Notes: a model not told the origin generated them from the sequence alone. DNA of 43,080 bases from Bacteroidales bacterium (GCA_023251485.1 JAHEYR010000005.1:1-43080), one strand, 5' to 3'; positions 1 through 11,101 are shown, counted from the stretch's first letter. Program-made: numbers and translations.

Positions 1-119
1 GAAAATCAAGAAAATTTCTGGAAGACTATGATATCATAACGATCAAAGGATGTGCAAAAAGGAAGGATACCAGAATAGGATTTGGAGAGTGCATAACTCA
101 AATCTTACCAACCCTTTGA
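1..119 (+). CDS. Possible C-terminal end of a truncated CDS (frame starting at base 3: ...KSRKFLEDYDIITIKGCAKRKDTRIGFGECITQILPTL*)
   Basis: Only + frame open from the window edge to a TGA at 117-119; no recognised family; short. Confidence 0.3.
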   Translation, partial: KSRKFLEDYDIITIKGCAKRKDTRIGFGECITQILPTL

Positions 120-129
120 AAATCTTTTC

Positions 130-137
130 TATCTTTG
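130..137 (+). promoter_or_regulatory. Putative Bacteroidota -7 box TATCTTTG upstream of mntP
   Basis: TAnnTTTG match 16 bp upstream of the ATG; no clear -33 TTTG at ideal spacing. Confidence 0.4.
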
Positions 138-153
138 CATTTTACTTCCTTCT

Positions 154-726
154 ATGAGCTTTATTGAATTTGTCACAATACTTTTAATTGCTATTGGACT
201 CTGTTTTGACTCTTTTGCTGTCTCTGTATCGAGTGGCTTAATGATGAAGCATATCACTTTTTTCAACGCAATGAAAATTGCATTTTCATTAGCTTTCTTT
301 CAGGGTTTAATGCCCTTAGTCGGATGGCTTGCAGGGAAAAGTATCTCGTCGTATTTACTTGATTATGATCATTGGATAGCATTTGGACTACTTACGCTCA
401 TCGGAGTTAGAATGCTTATCGAGAGTCTGAAGCCTGATGAGGAAAAGACATTCAATCCACTCAATATATGGGTTTTGATAACCATGTCGATTGCTACCAG
501 TATTGATGCATTAGTTGTAGGTCTCAGCTTTGCATTTTTGAAAACCGACATCTATACATCCCTGATCATAATTGGATCTGTAACCTTCATAGCTGCTATG
601 CTAGGTATTCTTTTTGGAAAGAAAGCAGGTCACAGACTCGGAAAAAGAATGGAGATATTAGGCGGTATTATCCTAATATTGATTGGATTTAAAATTCTAA
701 TAGAGCATATGTTTTATATGAGTTAG
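154..726 (+). CDS. mntP: Manganese efflux pump MntP family protein
   Basis: 190 aa, multi-TM, characteristic FDSFAVSVSSG and SIDALVVGLSFAF motifs. Confidence 0.9.
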   Translation: MSFIEFVTILLIAIGLCFDSFAVSVSSGLMMKHITFFNAMKIAFSLAFFQGLMPLVGWLAGKSISSYLLDYDHWIAFGLLTLIGVRMLIESLKPDEEKTFNPLNIWVLITMSIATSIDALVVGLSFAFLKTDIYTSLIIIGSVTFIAAMLGILFGKKAGHRLGKRMEILGGIILILIGFKILIEHMFYMS

Positions 727-791
727 AAAAACATAATGACTTAATCGTAAAAGAAGGGTATCTGATTTTTGTTATGCCGATAAATATCGTT

Positions 792-869
792 CGTCATTCC
801 AAACGAAGAGAGAAATATCCATAAAAGCGATACACTTCTAGAAGATTTCTCCCTTTGCCAGAAAAGACG
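792..869. repeat. REP-like inverted repeat, degenerate copy (cgtcatt...gagagaaa / tttctccctt...gacg)
   Basis: Arms 792-815 and 846-869 pair at about 17/24 positions; right arm resembles that of the repeat at 19272-19346. Confidence 0.55.
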
Positions 870-874
870 ATGCA

Positions 875-2326
875 TTATACCCTCTTCAAAATTTCCAATG
901 TAAAGTCCCAGAATTTCAATACGGATGGTATATTAAGGCGTTCATCAGGTGAATGTGCTCCTTTCATTGTCGGACCGAATGAAATCATATCCATTTCGGG
1001 ATATTTCTCACCAATTAGACCACATTCTAGGCCAGCATGAATGGCCAATACCAATGGATCTACACCAAATAATTCTTTATAGATCCCGTCTGCCAATTTC
1101 AGGATTGGTGACTCTGCATTTGGAGCCCATCCAGGATAACCATCAGAATGATATACAGTTGCTCCAGCGAGTAGGAAAACAGCCTCCACCATTGAAGCAA
1201 TATTCTTCTTTGCCGATTCTACTGAGCTTCGCTGACTCGTTGTGATTTCGATATAGTCGTTCTTCTTTTTTACAGAAGCCAGATTAGTAGAAGTCTCAAC
1301 GAAGTTCTCAATTTCATACGACATCGCAATTACGCCATGAGGACACGCACATAAAGCATTAACGAGCTTAGAAGCATCCTCTTTATTCATAACAACTGAA
1401 GGATGGGTTGTCTTCTCTGCCTTAATAAAGACATCAGAATCCGTAATTTTCAGTTCATATTTAATCTCTGACAGCATTTTATCAATTAACAAATTGAATG
1501 CAGCAATCTGATCATTATGGACTGTTACGATAGCCCACCCCTCTCTGGCAATTGCGTTTCGAAGATTACCAGCATCAATATCCACTAGTTGAACCGCAAA
1601 TTGATTTATCGCAGCCCATAATATTCTCGAGAGTATTTTGACAGAACTGCCCAATCCCTTATTTATATCATCACCGGAATGCCCTCCTTTTAATCCACCA
1701 ACAATAAGCTTAAAAGCTGTGGTATCGGGATTGACAGGTGCTGTAGAATACTTTAGATGAGCGATAGTATCAATTCCTCCGGCACATCCAATAAAGATCT
1801 GTCCTTCGTCTTCAGAATCCAGATTAAGCAGAATCTTACTATCTAAGAAACCAGGTTCCAGATTAAATGCACCGGTCAAACCAGTCTCTTCATCAACAGT
1901 AAACAGACATTCTATCGGACCATGCTCGATATCTGTCGAATCAAGGATGGCTAGTTGTGTTGCAATTCCAATGCCATCATCAGCCCCTAATGTCGTTCCT
2001 TTTGCTTTGATCCAATCACCTTCAACATAAGGGAGAATAGGATCCGTTTCAAAGTTGTGTTTAGAATCGGCGTTTTTCTCACAAACCATATCCATATGGC
2101 TTTGCAAAACGACAGAGCGCTTTTGTTCAAACCCTTTAGAAGCCTGTTTTCTAATCAAGACATTGCCAATTTTATCCACTGCATAAAAAAGAGATCTTTC
2201 TTTTGCAAAATTCACTAAATATTGAGCGATTTGTTCTTCTTTCTTTGAAGGTCTTGGAATCTTGCATATTTCAGCAAAGAAATAAAAAACCTTAGACGGG
2301 TTTAATTGTTGTATTGTTGGAGTCAT
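875..2326 (-). CDS. pepD: Aminoacyl-histidine dipeptidase (M20 family, PepD-like)
   Basis: 483 aa; SHMDMVCEKN, LGADDGIGIA, HAGLECG motifs. Confidence 0.9.
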   Translation of the reverse strand: MTPTIQQLNPSKVFYFFAEICKIPRPSKKEEQIAQYLVNFAKERSLFYAVDKIGNVLIRKQASKGFEQKRSVVLQSHMDMVCEKNADSKHNFETDPILPYVEGDWIKAKGTTLGADDGIGIATQLAILDSTDIEHGPIECLFTVDEETGLTGAFNLEPGFLDSKILLNLDSEDEGQIFIGCAGGIDTIAHLKYSTAPVNPDTTAFKLIVGGLKGGHSGDDINKGLGSSVKILSRILWAAINQFAVQLVDIDAGNLRNAIAREGWAIVTVHNDQIAAFNLLIDKMLSEIKYELKITDSDVFIKAEKTTHPSVVMNKEDASKLVNALCACPHGVIAMSYEIENFVETSTNLASVKKKNDYIEITTSQRSSVESAKKNIASMVEAVFLLAGATVYHSDGYPGWAPNAESPILKLADGIYKELFGVDPLVLAIHAGLECGLIGEKYPEMDMISFGPTMKGAHSPDERLNIPSVLKFWDFTLEILKRV

Positions 2327-2418
2327 TTTATGAATAGTTTAAGCACAAAATTAAAGATATTAAAACAATTTGTTACTTTACTTGTAAATATTTATGAACC
2401 AATTTTAAATGTAAGGAT

Positions 2419-3039
2419 ATGGAGTTAAAACATACTATTGAAAAAAGAATGAGCATCCGAAGCTTTACAAATGAAGCAGTTGATGAATCGGATTTAAAGG
2501 AGATGGTCCGGAGGGCAGGATTGGCCCCAACATTAAATAATTCACAGCCATGGAAGTTCATCGCCGTTACCAATAAATCGAAGTTAAAAGAGATGGCCGA
2601 AGTAGTCATTGCTAAGCTATCTGATTTGCCACTTAAATTAGATGACATTGGTCAGAAAAAACTTTTAACCAAAATAGAGTGGTATTCCACTTTTTTTGAA
2701 AATGCGCCTTCATTGATTGCATTAGTCATGAAGCCACATGAAACTGATTTAGATAAAAGTGTCAATCTTACTCACGACGAAATTATCCAGCTCAGGAATT
2801 ATCCAGACCTGCAAAGTGCAGGAGCTGCTACCCAAAACATTTTACTATCAGCAGTTGATCTCGGATATGGTGCTTGTTGGCTAAGCGGTCCAATGATAGC
2901 AAAGGAGGAATTACAGAAATATCTTAAAGTAGAATCGCCATGGCATCTTATTTCATTTGTGGCTATCGGAAAGCCATTCGGCTATCCTAAGCGTCCATCT
3001 AAAAAGAATATTGACGAAATCTTCACATTAATCCGTTAA
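2419..3039 (+). CDS. Nitroreductase family protein
   Basis: 206 aa; RMSIRSF N-terminus, RRAGLAPTLNNSQPWKF, GACWLSGPMIA. Confidence 0.85.
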   Translation: MELKHTIEKRMSIRSFTNEAVDESDLKEMVRRAGLAPTLNNSQPWKFIAVTNKSKLKEMAEVVIAKLSDLPLKLDDIGQKKLLTKIEWYSTFFENAPSLIALVMKPHETDLDKSVNLTHDEIIQLRNYPDLQSAGAATQNILLSAVDLGYGACWLSGPMIAKEELQKYLKVESPWHLISFVAIGKPFGYPKRPSKKNIDEIFTLIR

Positions 3040-3040
3040 T

Positions 3041-3060
3041 GGCTAAACATTTAGCCTTTA
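3041..3060 (+). terminator. Hairpin after nitroreductase (ggctaa-acat-ttagcc then ttta)
   Basis: 6-bp perfect stem immediately after the stop codon; weak T tract. Confidence 0.4.
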
Positions 3061-3176
3061 AAAGCAACAAAGTAAATCTATATTTTAATCCTATGTAGTC
3101 AGCTTATTAGGAAAGCATTCCTATAAGAGAGAAGGTATGCCATTACTATTTGTAACTAAACCGTGATTATTTAAAA

Positions 3177-3827
3177 TCAAACACTTTTTAGTTTCTTAAT
3201 GGTATCCTGTGGATCAGCTGATCCAAAGACAGAACTTCCTGCTACCAATACATTAACACCAGCATCAAACAGAATCTTTGCGTTGTCCAAACCAACACCT
3301 CCATCTACTTCAATCAGGGCGTTAGATCCTGTCCGATCAATCATATCTCGTAGTCGGCTAATCTTAGAGATACTCTCTTTGATAAAAGATTGCCCCCCGA
3401 ATCCTGGATTTACACTCATGATCAAGATAAGATCAGCATCGGTAATAATCTCCTCCAACAGATGAATAGGGGTATGAGGATTCAGCGCGATACCCGCTTT
3501 CATGCCTAAACTATGAATCGTTTGAATATCTTTATGAAGATGAGGACAGGCTTCGTAATGAACCGTAAGAATATCAGCACCTGCGGATTTAAAGTCATTA
3601 AAGTATTTACCGGGTTCTACTATCATCAAATGCACATCCAATGGCTTTTCAGCAATCGTCTTGACAGCTTTGATTATTGGCATGCCAAAAGAAATATTCG
3701 GAACAAACCGACCATCCATAACATCAACATGAATCCAGTCGGCGTCGCTTTTATTCAGCAATTCAATGTCAACACCTAATTTAAGAAAATTTGAAGCCAG
3801 TATGGAGGGAGCGATAAGACGTTTCAT
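3177..3827 (-). CDS. rpe: Ribulose-phosphate 3-epimerase
   Basis: MKRLIAPSILASNFLKLG..., HVDVMDG, MSVNPGFGGQ, EVDGGV; start corrected from 3887 to 3827. Confidence 0.93.
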   Translation of the reverse strand: MKRLIAPSILASNFLKLGVDIELLNKSDADWIHVDVMDGRFVPNISFGMPIIKAVKTIAEKPLDVHLMIVEPGKYFNDFKSAGADILTVHYEACPHLHKDIQTIHSLGMKAGIALNPHTPIHLLEEIITDADLILIMSVNPGFGGQSFIKESISKISRLRDMIDRTGSNALIEVDGGVGLDNAKILFDAGVNVLVAGSSVFGSADPQDTIKKLKSV

Positions 3828-3852
3828 TCTCAATTTTTTATTTACAAAAGTA

Positions 3853-3883
3853 AAAAAAAAGTCCAGGCTTTTGACCTGGACTT
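3853..3883 (-). terminator. Rho-independent terminator of the sigma-factor gene
   Basis: - strand: aaagtccagg tcaaaag cctggactttttttt; perfect stem plus T tract just after the stop at 3890. Confidence 0.85.
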
Positions 3884-3889
3884 TCATTG

Positions 3890-4753
3890 TTATCCTAAAT
3901 AAGATTGTAGAATTTTGCTTCGGGATGTGTTTTTAAGTCGCCGGATGGCTTTCTCTTTAATTTGCCTCACACGTTCACGCGTCAGGTCAAACTTTTCACC
4001 AATCTCTTCAAGTGTCATTGGGTGACTACCATTCAGTCCGAAATAAAAACGAATGACTTCAGATTCCCTTGGAGTGAGCGTTGATATTGCACGTTCTATC
4101 TCTTTTTTCAGTGATTCATAAATCAAACCACTTTCAGGAGTAGGGATATCATCCGAACGCAAAACATCATATAAGTTATTATCTTCATCTTGCATTAGAG
4201 GAGCATCCATCGAAACGTGACGACCTGAATTTCTGAGTGAATCTTTAACCTCAGTTTCGGTAATCTCCAACATTTCTGCTATCTCGTCAAAATTAGGCTC
4301 TCTCTCGTATTCTTGTTCAAGTTTGGCGTATGCCTTATTTATTTTATTGATTGCACCAATTTTATTTAACGGGAGCCTTACAATCCTGGATTGCTCAGCT
4401 AAAGCCTGAAGAATTGATTGGCGAATCCACCAAACAGCATATGAAATAAACTTAAACCCACGTGTTTCATCAAATCGTTGGGCAGCTTTAATTAAGCCTA
4501 AATTACCTTCATTAATTAAATCAGGGAGGCTTAATCCCTGATTTTGATATTGTTTAGAAACAGAAACTACGAATCTGAGATTTGCTTTAGTAAGTTTTTC
4601 AAGAGCAGCTCTATCTCCTTGCCTAATACGCTGCGCTAATGACACTTCCTCTTCTGCAGAAATAAGATCTACTTTTCCTATTTCCTGAAGATATTTGTCA
4701 AGCGAAGCGGTTTCCCTATTCGTAACCTGCTTTGATATCTTTAATTGCCTCAT
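3890..4753 (-). CDS. rpoD: RNA polymerase primary sigma factor, RpoD/SigA family (short Bacteroidota type)
   Basis: 287 aa; regions 2-4: [83 protein letters not shown]. Confidence 0.95.
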   Translation of the reverse strand: MRQLKISKQVTNRETASLDKYLQEIGKVDLISAEEEVSLAQRIRQGDRAALEKLTKANLRFVVSVSKQYQNQGLSLPDLINEGNLGLIKAAQRFDETRGFKFISYAVWWIRQSILQALAEQSRIVRLPLNKIGAINKINKAYAKLEQEYEREPNFDEIAEMLEITETEVKDSLRNSGRHVSMDAPLMQDEDNNLYDVLRSDDIPTPESGLIYESLKKEIERAISTLTPRESEVIRFYFGLNGSHPMTLEEIGEKFDLTRERVRQIKEKAIRRLKNTSRSKILQSYLG

Positions 4754-4818
4754 AAAAAGTTTAGAAAGTTGAATCGGGCTTACGATAAAGAAAGCCCGAG
4801 GAGAATGAACAAAATTGA

Positions 4819-6945
4819 TTAATTGGTATCTGGTTTAGGTAATAAAACCTTTCTTGATAATTTCAACTTACCAGTCTTACTATCAATTTCAATCAATTTT
4901 ACATCAATTTGATCGCCCACTTTCAATACACTTTCAACATCTTTAAGACGTGTCCAATCAATTTCAGAGATATGCAGTAACCCGTCTTTTCCAGGTAAGA
5001 TTTCTACAAAGGCACCAAAAGCTGTAATATTTTTAACGGTTCCCTTATAAACTTCCCCTACTTCAGGTAAGGCTACGATTCTTCTGATTCTTTCTTTAAC
5101 AGCGTCGATAGATTCTTTATTATTTGAAACGATATCAATAATACCGAACTCACCTTCTTCAACAATTACAATTGTAGAATTAGTTTCACGCTGCATTTCT
5201 TGAATTACCTTTCCGCCTGGTCCTATAACAGCACCAATAAATTCGCGAGGAATCACAACCTTTACAATTCTTGGAACGTGAGGTTTGTAATCTTCACGAG
5301 GTGTACTGATTGTTTCTTCCAGTTTTCCCAGAATATGTAATCTTCCTCTACGAGCTTGCTCTAATGCTTCAGATAAAACCTCAAAAGAAAGACCATCAAC
5401 TTTTATATCCATTCGGCAAGCAGTAATACCATCACGTGTACCACATACTTTAAAGTCCATATCGCCTAAATGATCTTCATCACCAAGGATATCTGATAAA
5501 ACAGCATATCTTCCGGTTGCATTGTCAGAAATTAATCCCATTGCAATTCCAGAAACCGGTTTAATCATTTTCACGCCGGCATCCATCAGTGCAAGTGTAC
5601 CTGCACAAACCGTAGCCATAGAAGACGATCCGTTAGATTCAAGAATATCAGAAACGATACGAATAGTGTATGGATTAACATCTGGTCCCGGAATCATTGG
5701 TTTCAAAGCACGCATTGCTAAATTACCATGACCTATTTCGCGGCGACTGATGCCACTCATGCGTTTCACCTCTCCGGTTGAAAAAGGAGGGAAATTATAA
5801 TGCAGGATGAAATTAACTTTGCCTTCAAACATTGGAAGGTCTATCGTTTGTTCATCAAGTTTTGTTCCGAGCGTAACTGTAGTAAGCGATTGGGTTTCAC
5901 CACGCGTAAAGATAGCAGAACCATGTGCCATTGGCAGATAGTCAATCTCACACCAAATAGGTCTGATTTCATCCAACTTTCTTCCATCCAGACGTTGTCT
6001 GTTAGTCAAAACAACTTCGCGAACTATTTCCCATTCAACATCATGAAAATAACGACTGATTAAAGGAGCTTTTGCTTTCCGGTCTTCTTCAGACAATGTT
6101 TCAATAAACTCTGCCTTTATCGCATCAAATGCATCACTTCTTTCATGTTTTGCTGAAGCGTTAGCTGCAACAGCCCAAATTTTATCAGCACAAAAGTCTT
6201 TTACTGCTTTACGAAGATCTTCATCATTCAGTTCATGGCAGTATGTCCTTTTCACTTTTGATTTCTCAACCAATTCAGCTAGGTCAATCTGAGCCTGACA
6301 TTGAATGCGGATCGCATCGTGAGCAGCTTTCAAAGCATCAATCATATCCGCTTCCGAAACTTCTTTCATCTCGCCTTCAACCATCATGATATTGTCCATA
6401 GATGCACCGACCATCATGTCGATATCCGCATTGTCTGTATCAGATTTAGAAGGATTGATGATAAACTTTCCACCAGTTCTAACAACTCTAACTTCAGAGA
6501 TAGGACCGTTAAAAGGGATATCAGAAACAGCAATGGCTGCAGATGCGGCTAAACAAGCCAAAGCATCCGGCATAACATCGTTGTCAGCTGAGATGAGCGT
6601 AATAATAACTTGAATTTCTGCGTGAAAATCAGAAGGGAATAAAGGTCTTAACGCACGATCTATTAATCGAGCTGTAAGAACTTCATGATCAGATGGTTTT
6701 GCTTCGCGTTTAAAAAAGCCCCCAGGAAATTTTCCTGCAGCTGCATATCTTTCGCGATACTCAACAGAAAGAGGAAGAAAATCCACATTCTCTGCTGCAT
6801 TTTTATTTGCTACTACCGTAGCAAGCAACATTGTATCGCCCATCCTAACAACAGCGGAACCATCAGCTTGTTTTGCAAGCTTACCTGTTTCAATAGAGAT
6901 GGTTCTTCCATCACCTAAGTCAAATGTTTTTGTAATGCCTATCAT
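4819..6945 (-). CDS. pnp: Polyribonucleotide nucleotidyltransferase (PNPase)
   Basis: 708 aa; two RNase PH domains plus KH ([11 protein letters not shown]) and S1 ([19 protein letters not shown]). Confidence 0.97.
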   Translation of the reverse strand: MIGITKTFDLGDGRTISIETGKLAKQADGSAVVRMGDTMLLATVVANKNAAENVDFLPLSVEYRERYAAAGKFPGGFFKREAKPSDHEVLTARLIDRALRPLFPSDFHAEIQVIITLISADNDVMPDALACLAASAAIAVSDIPFNGPISEVRVVRTGGKFIINPSKSDTDNADIDMMVGASMDNIMMVEGEMKEVSEADMIDALKAAHDAIRIQCQAQIDLAELVEKSKVKRTYCHELNDEDLRKAVKDFCADKIWAVAANASAKHERSDAFDAIKAEFIETLSEEDRKAKAPLISRYFHDVEWEIVREVVLTNRQRLDGRKLDEIRPIWCEIDYLPMAHGSAIFTRGETQSLTTVTLGTKLDEQTIDLPMFEGKVNFILHYNFPPFSTGEVKRMSGISRREIGHGNLAMRALKPMIPGPDVNPYTIRIVSDILESNGSSSMATVCAGTLALMDAGVKMIKPVSGIAMGLISDNATGRYAVLSDILGDEDHLGDMDFKVCGTRDGITACRMDIKVDGLSFEVLSEALEQARRGRLHILGKLEETISTPREDYKPHVPRIVKVVIPREFIGAVIGPGGKVIQEMQRETNSTIVIVEEGEFGIIDIVSNNKESIDAVKERIRRIVALPEVGEVYKGTVKNITAFGAFVEILPGKDGLLHISEIDWTRLKDVESVLKVGDQIDVKLIEIDSKTGKLKLSRKVLLPKPDTN

Positions 6946-7066
6946 AATAATGATGCTTATTATTTAATTGTATCAGGTGTTTTATATCAAAAATAAATAA
7001 CCAATAAACAAATAATGACTGATTTTCAGAAAGTTACCCTAAGAGAAAAATCATTTTCCATTAATA

Positions 7067-7100
7067 CAAAAAAAGGCAATTAACCAATTGCCTTTTTTGC
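7067..7100 (-). terminator. Rho-independent terminator after rpsO
   Basis: - strand aaaaaaggcaatt-ggtt-aattgcctttttttg. Confidence 0.85.
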
Positions 7101-7121
7101 ACTAAATGTCTTTTTAGCGTA

Positions 7122-7397
7122 TTACTTTCTGAGACCCAATTGCTTGATAATCTCTCTGTAGCGACTAATTTCTTTGTGATGAAGGTAGTCCAGCAATTTA
7201 CGACGCTTTCCTACCAGAAGAACAAGCGAACGTTGTGTAACTTTATCCTTCTTGTTTGCTTTCAGGTGTTCGGTTAAGTGCTTGATTCTAAAGGTAAACA
7301 AGGCTATTTGCCCTTCTGAAGAACCAGTGTCGATATCCGACTTACCATACTGCTGGAAGATGTCTTTCTTAGTTTCTGATGTCAGGTACATTGTCAA
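7122..7397 (-). CDS. rpsO: 30S ribosomal protein S15
   Basis: DTGSSEGQIALFTFRIKHLTEHLK, RSLVLLVGKRRKLLDYL; upstream of pnp as usual. Confidence 0.97.
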   Translation of the reverse strand: MTMYLTSETKKDIFQQYGKSDIDTGSSEGQIALFTFRIKHLTEHLKANKKDKVTQRSLVLLVGKRRKLLDYLHHKEISRYREIIKQLGLRK

Positions 7398-7566
7398 TTC
7401 TTTTATAATCGTGATTTAAGGGCTGCAAAATTAGTACAAATTTTCGAAAAACCAAACCCCTGAGTTTTTTAAAAATTTATTTCTGCAAAAATAACTAAAA
7501 TTCTAAAACAAATCAGCTTTTTCTTGAATTAAACGCTGGTTATTTTAAAATATTATTGAAACGGTC

Positions 7567-7779
7567 CTAAACTGAAGCTGTATCCCGTTTATTCTCAAGC
7601 CTATTATGAACTTTGAGGGTCATTCTTAGCACCTTTTGGAGTATTTGCTGCTTATATCTACTTTTACAGATTATTTCTAACAAAGAAACGATAGCTACAC
7701 AACAAATAATGGAAGAGAGAATACTGATTAAGATTCTCCAAAAATATTCACTGTTCATAAAGGATTTTATACTAAACAA
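7567..7779 (-). CDS. Hypothetical small single-TM protein
   Basis: 70 aa ORF with one hydrophobic segment (ILISILSSIICCVAIVSLLEII); not recognised. Confidence 0.3.
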   Translation of the reverse strand: MFSIKSFMNSEYFWRILISILSSIICCVAIVSLLEIICKSRYKQQILQKVLRMTLKVHNRLENKRDTASV

Positions 7780-7806
7780 AATTTTAATTTAATTGGTTTA
7801 ATCATA

Positions 7807-8331
7807 ATGAGTGAAGAAAAAGTAATACTTGTAGATCAGGATGACAACCAAATCGGGATCATGGAAAAGATGGCAGCACATCAGGATGGAGGTAGCCTGC
7901 ATCGTGCTTTTTCTGTATTCCTATTTAACAAAGAAAATCAACTACTTCTTCAAAGAAGAGCGCTATCAAAATATCATTCCGGAGGACTTTGGACAAATAC
8001 CTGTTGCAGTCATCCAAGGCCGGGCGAATCAATTCTTGAAGCAGGAACACGACGATTGAAAGAGGAACTGGGAATAACGTGTAAACTTGAAGAATACTTC
8101 TCGTTCACATACAAAGCAAATTTAGACAACGAACTCACCGAGTACGAATTTGATCACGTACTGATAGGAGACTTCGCAGGAGATATGGCCTTAAATTATG
8201 ATGAGGTTGATAGCATAAAATGGCTAACACTGGCAGATATAAAAAAGCTGATGATTGAACGCCCAGATGACTTTACAGTTTGGTTCAAAATAGCATTTGA
8301 CCAGGTTGAACAACACCAGTTGATCAGATAA
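7807..8331 (+). CDS. idi: Isopentenyl-diphosphate delta-isomerase (type I, Nudix)
   Basis: 174 aa; LLQRRALSKYHSGGLWTNTCCSHPRPGE, RRLKEELGI. Confidence 0.95.
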   Translation: MSEEKVILVDQDDNQIGIMEKMAAHQDGGSLHRAFSVFLFNKENQLLLQRRALSKYHSGGLWTNTCCSHPRPGESILEAGTRRLKEELGITCKLEEYFSFTYKANLDNELTEYEFDHVLIGDFAGDMALNYDEVDSIKWLTLADIKKLMIERPDDFTVWFKIAFDQVEQHQLIR

Positions 8332-8348
8332 CTTTAAGCAACAGAATC

Positions 8349-9599
8349 CTAACTTCTTAAATCATTACCTGAAGGACGTTGAAAGACCTGTAATTCAAAT
8401 GTCGGGATTATTGCTAAAATGTGATCAAATAGATCCGCCTGAATTCTTTCGTATTCAACCCATTCCTTAATTTTACTAAAGGCATAGATCTCAATAGGCA
8501 ACCCTAATTCCGTAGGCTGCAGTTGTCTTACGACTAACGACATTGATTGGTTCAAATCAGGATTACTCCTTAGATAAGCATCAAGATAGGCCCTAAAGAT
8601 TCCTAAATTCGTTTGTCGCTTTCCATTTACTAAAACAGAAACATCATGAGTACTTCCAGCATTAAATTCGGCTAATTCAGCCTCCTTTTTCGCAATATAA
8701 TCTGATATTAATTGAATTTTACTAAATTTTTGAAGCAATTCTTTATCACAAAACTTAATACTATTCATATTAATCAAAACAGACCGTTTTATCCGACGAC
8801 CTTCAGATTCTGTCATACCCCGATAGTTTTGAAATGAGTCAGAAACTAATGCGTAGGTAGGGACGGTAGTAATCGTAAAATCACCGTTTCTGATTTTTAC
8901 TGTTGTTAATGTTATCTCTATAATTGTTCCATCAGCACCATATTTGGGCATTGCAATCCAATCACCAGGGCGCACCATATCATTAGCAGAAAGCTGAATT
9001 CCACCTATTAAGCCAAGTATAGCATCCTTAAAAACAAACATTAAAATTGCGGATGCAGCACCCAAACCTGCCAGAAATGTAGCCGGTTTCTCATCTAAGA
9101 CATACGCCAGAATTAAAATTCCGCCTACAATATATACAATAATCGCAGCAACCTGAAGGTATGGCTTAATAGGTCTATATTTCGACACCTCTAATGTTTG
9201 GTATATCCCATCTACTGCTTTTAAAAAAGAACTTATAATGAACATAAAAATGCTAATGATGTATATACTCGTTAAAGTATGTACTACATGTACAGTCTTA
9301 CTTCCAAATTCATTTAGTGTTTCAGGAGCCAATATATAAATAAGTAGTCCGGGGACCAGGAAAGCCATTCGATGAAAAACACGTTTCTCAAGTAAAATAT
9401 CATCCCAAACATTTGCTGTTCGTTCAGCTAGTCGTTTAAAAACACTTACGATAATCCATTTTGAAATATAATATAGAATGACTGACGAAATTAAGACCAA
9501 TAAGAAATCAGTCATATTCCATAGCTGAGTAGCCGTTGAAGTAGAAAAGCCTATTTGCTTAAGCCACTGTATTACATTTTCACCAAAAATAGTAAGCAT
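8349..9599 (-). CDS. Mechanosensitive ion channel family protein (MscS/YbdG-like)
   Basis: 416 aa; TM segments, FLAGLGAASAILMFVFKDAILGLIGGIQLSANDMVRPGDWI. Confidence 0.9.
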   Translation of the reverse strand: MLTIFGENVIQWLKQIGFSTSTATQLWNMTDFLLVLISSVILYYISKWIIVSVFKRLAERTANVWDDILLEKRVFHRMAFLVPGLLIYILAPETLNEFGSKTVHVVHTLTSIYIISIFMFIISSFLKAVDGIYQTLEVSKYRPIKPYLQVAAIIVYIVGGILILAYVLDEKPATFLAGLGAASAILMFVFKDAILGLIGGIQLSANDMVRPGDWIAMPKYGADGTIIEITLTTVKIRNGDFTITTVPTYALVSDSFQNYRGMTESEGRRIKRSVLINMNSIKFCDKELLQKFSKIQLISDYIAKKEAELAEFNAGSTHDVSVLVNGKRQTNLGIFRAYLDAYLRSNPDLNQSMSLVVRQLQPTELGLPIEIYAFSKIKEWVEYERIQADLFDHILAIIPTFELQVFQRPSGNDLRS

Positions 9600-9694
9600 T
9601 GTCTTATTATTAGTTTTTAATTTATTATAGTCCTCAAATACGACTGCATCGAAACTTTTACAGGCATATCAATCTTATAAAGCCTGAAAAGAAC

Positions 9695-11101
9695 TTATTG
9701 TTCAGGAGAAAACATCGGATCCCAAGGAGGCAAAAGAATCGCTTCTTTATCAAGGATCTTCAATACTTCTGCTGGAATGTATTTCTTGTTGACCACTAAT
9801 CTAAACATATACTCTTCAAACCATTTATCGGTCATTGTAAGATATCCATTATGACCACTTTCAGCGCCCCAACTATTCTCCAACAACCAATTAACCGGCT
9901 TTCCATCTTTATCAGTATCGACACCAATTAGTGCCATCCCATGTGAGGATGAACTTTCATTGGTTTGAATCCGTTGTTTTTTATCCATATTCAGCTTGAT
10001 CGAAAATAACTGATCCGGTTGATATTGGCCAACATTTAAAATCCCGGTAACCGAATTAAGCTGTTTACCTACATCACACGAAAAATAGAGAGCCTCATTA
10101 TCCATTATACTTTTCTTCGCAAGCTCTTTTAAATCATTTGCAGGCAGGTTTATATAATGCCAGTTATTTCCATCACTCATATTACGATCATACTGAACCT
10201 CATAAAGTTTATAATAATCGCGTGAAGGGTCATTCATAAACATTACGTAATCTTTTAAATTAATGCCGACCATCTTCTCATAAAATGATTTTGGGGTAAA
10301 CGTTCCGGCATCCACAATCTTATCCGAACTATCTTTATATCTCCAGTTAAATGTCGTTGGAGGTTCACCCAGACAATAGCTCAATATCCGATATATATCA
10401 GAAAGCATTTTTCCTTTTTCAGCTCGAAGATCGGCCAGAGGGATTGCCTGATTTAGTTTAACCTTAGCCCGCAAAGCCATTGCGTCGGTTCTCAGCGCAG
10501 ATGAGAGCAGAGAGGTCAACTCGCCTGTATTTTCGGCATGCTTCGTCTCAGGCATCACTGAAGCCGGAACCAGACCATATTTTGTAACGACATCCGCGAA
10601 TGTTGTCCATTGTCCCCCATCCCCTATTGGGTTTTTCAAGAGCCACTCCACAGTTCTATCGTCAAGTGGCTTATTTGAAGTTGCGATTATGCCTTCCAGA
10701 AACAGGTTCGACTTTTCAAATTGATCCCAAAAGAAATTATAGTTTTGCGAAAATTCAAATTCACTAATCCCAAGTTTTGCAATAGCGGTGGGTCTAAAAA
10801 CATTGAGTCCTGAAAATAACCAACACCGTCCCGATGATTTTTGATTTGTAATTCCTTTGGATTTGACTCTATACGAGAAATAATGATCAACTTTGCCTGC
10901 CAAACTTCTATTGAACACCAGATCTTTAATCTTATTATTGGATATGGCATTCATCAATGCAGAAGCCTTAGGTTCATTTGCAAATTGCTTACGAGCCTCT
11001 TTTATAATATCATCAGTAATGGTACCATCTTTTGTTTGTCCATTCATAAAAAGAGGGAACAGCATAAGTAGAGCAAGAAGGCCAGAGAATATTTTTTTCA
11101 T
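9695..11101 (-). CDS. C1 family aminopeptidase (PepC / bleomycin hydrolase-like), secreted
   Basis: 468 aa; signal peptide; NQKSSGRCWLFSGLNVFRP (Cys), SHGMALIGVD (His), WLLENSWGAESG (Asn). Confidence 0.92.
   Translation of the reverse strand: MKKIFSGLLALLMLFPLFMNGQTKDGTITDDIIKEARKQFANEPKASALMNAISNNKIKDLVFNRSLAGKVDHYFSYRVKSKGITNQKSSGRCWLFSGLNVFRPTAIAKLGISEFEFSQNYNFFWDQFEKSNLFLEGIIATSNKPLDDRTVEWLLKNPIGDGGQWTTFADVVTKYGLVPASVMPETKHAENTGELTSLLSSALRTDAMALRAKVKLNQAIPLADLRAEKGKMLSDIYRILSYCLGEPPTTFNWRYKDSSDKIVDAGTFTPKSFYEKMVGINLKDYVMFMNDPSRDYYKLYEVQYDRNMSDGNNWHYINLPANDLKELAKKSIMDNEALYFSCDVGKQLNSVTGILNVGQYQPDQLFSIKLNMDKKQRIQTNESSSSHGMALIGVDTDKDGKPVNWLLENSWGAESGHNGYLTMTDKWFEEYMFRLVVNKKYIPAEVLKILDKEAILLPPWDPMFSPEQ

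Noticed and set aside
855-1245. ORFs 855-1040 and 949-1245 on + strand
   Set aside because: Antisense to the well-supported pepD gene; no recognisable family.
4774-4799. Hairpin tcgggctt ... aagcccga after pnp
   Set aside because: Plausible pnp terminator, but lacks a proper T tract; left uncalled.
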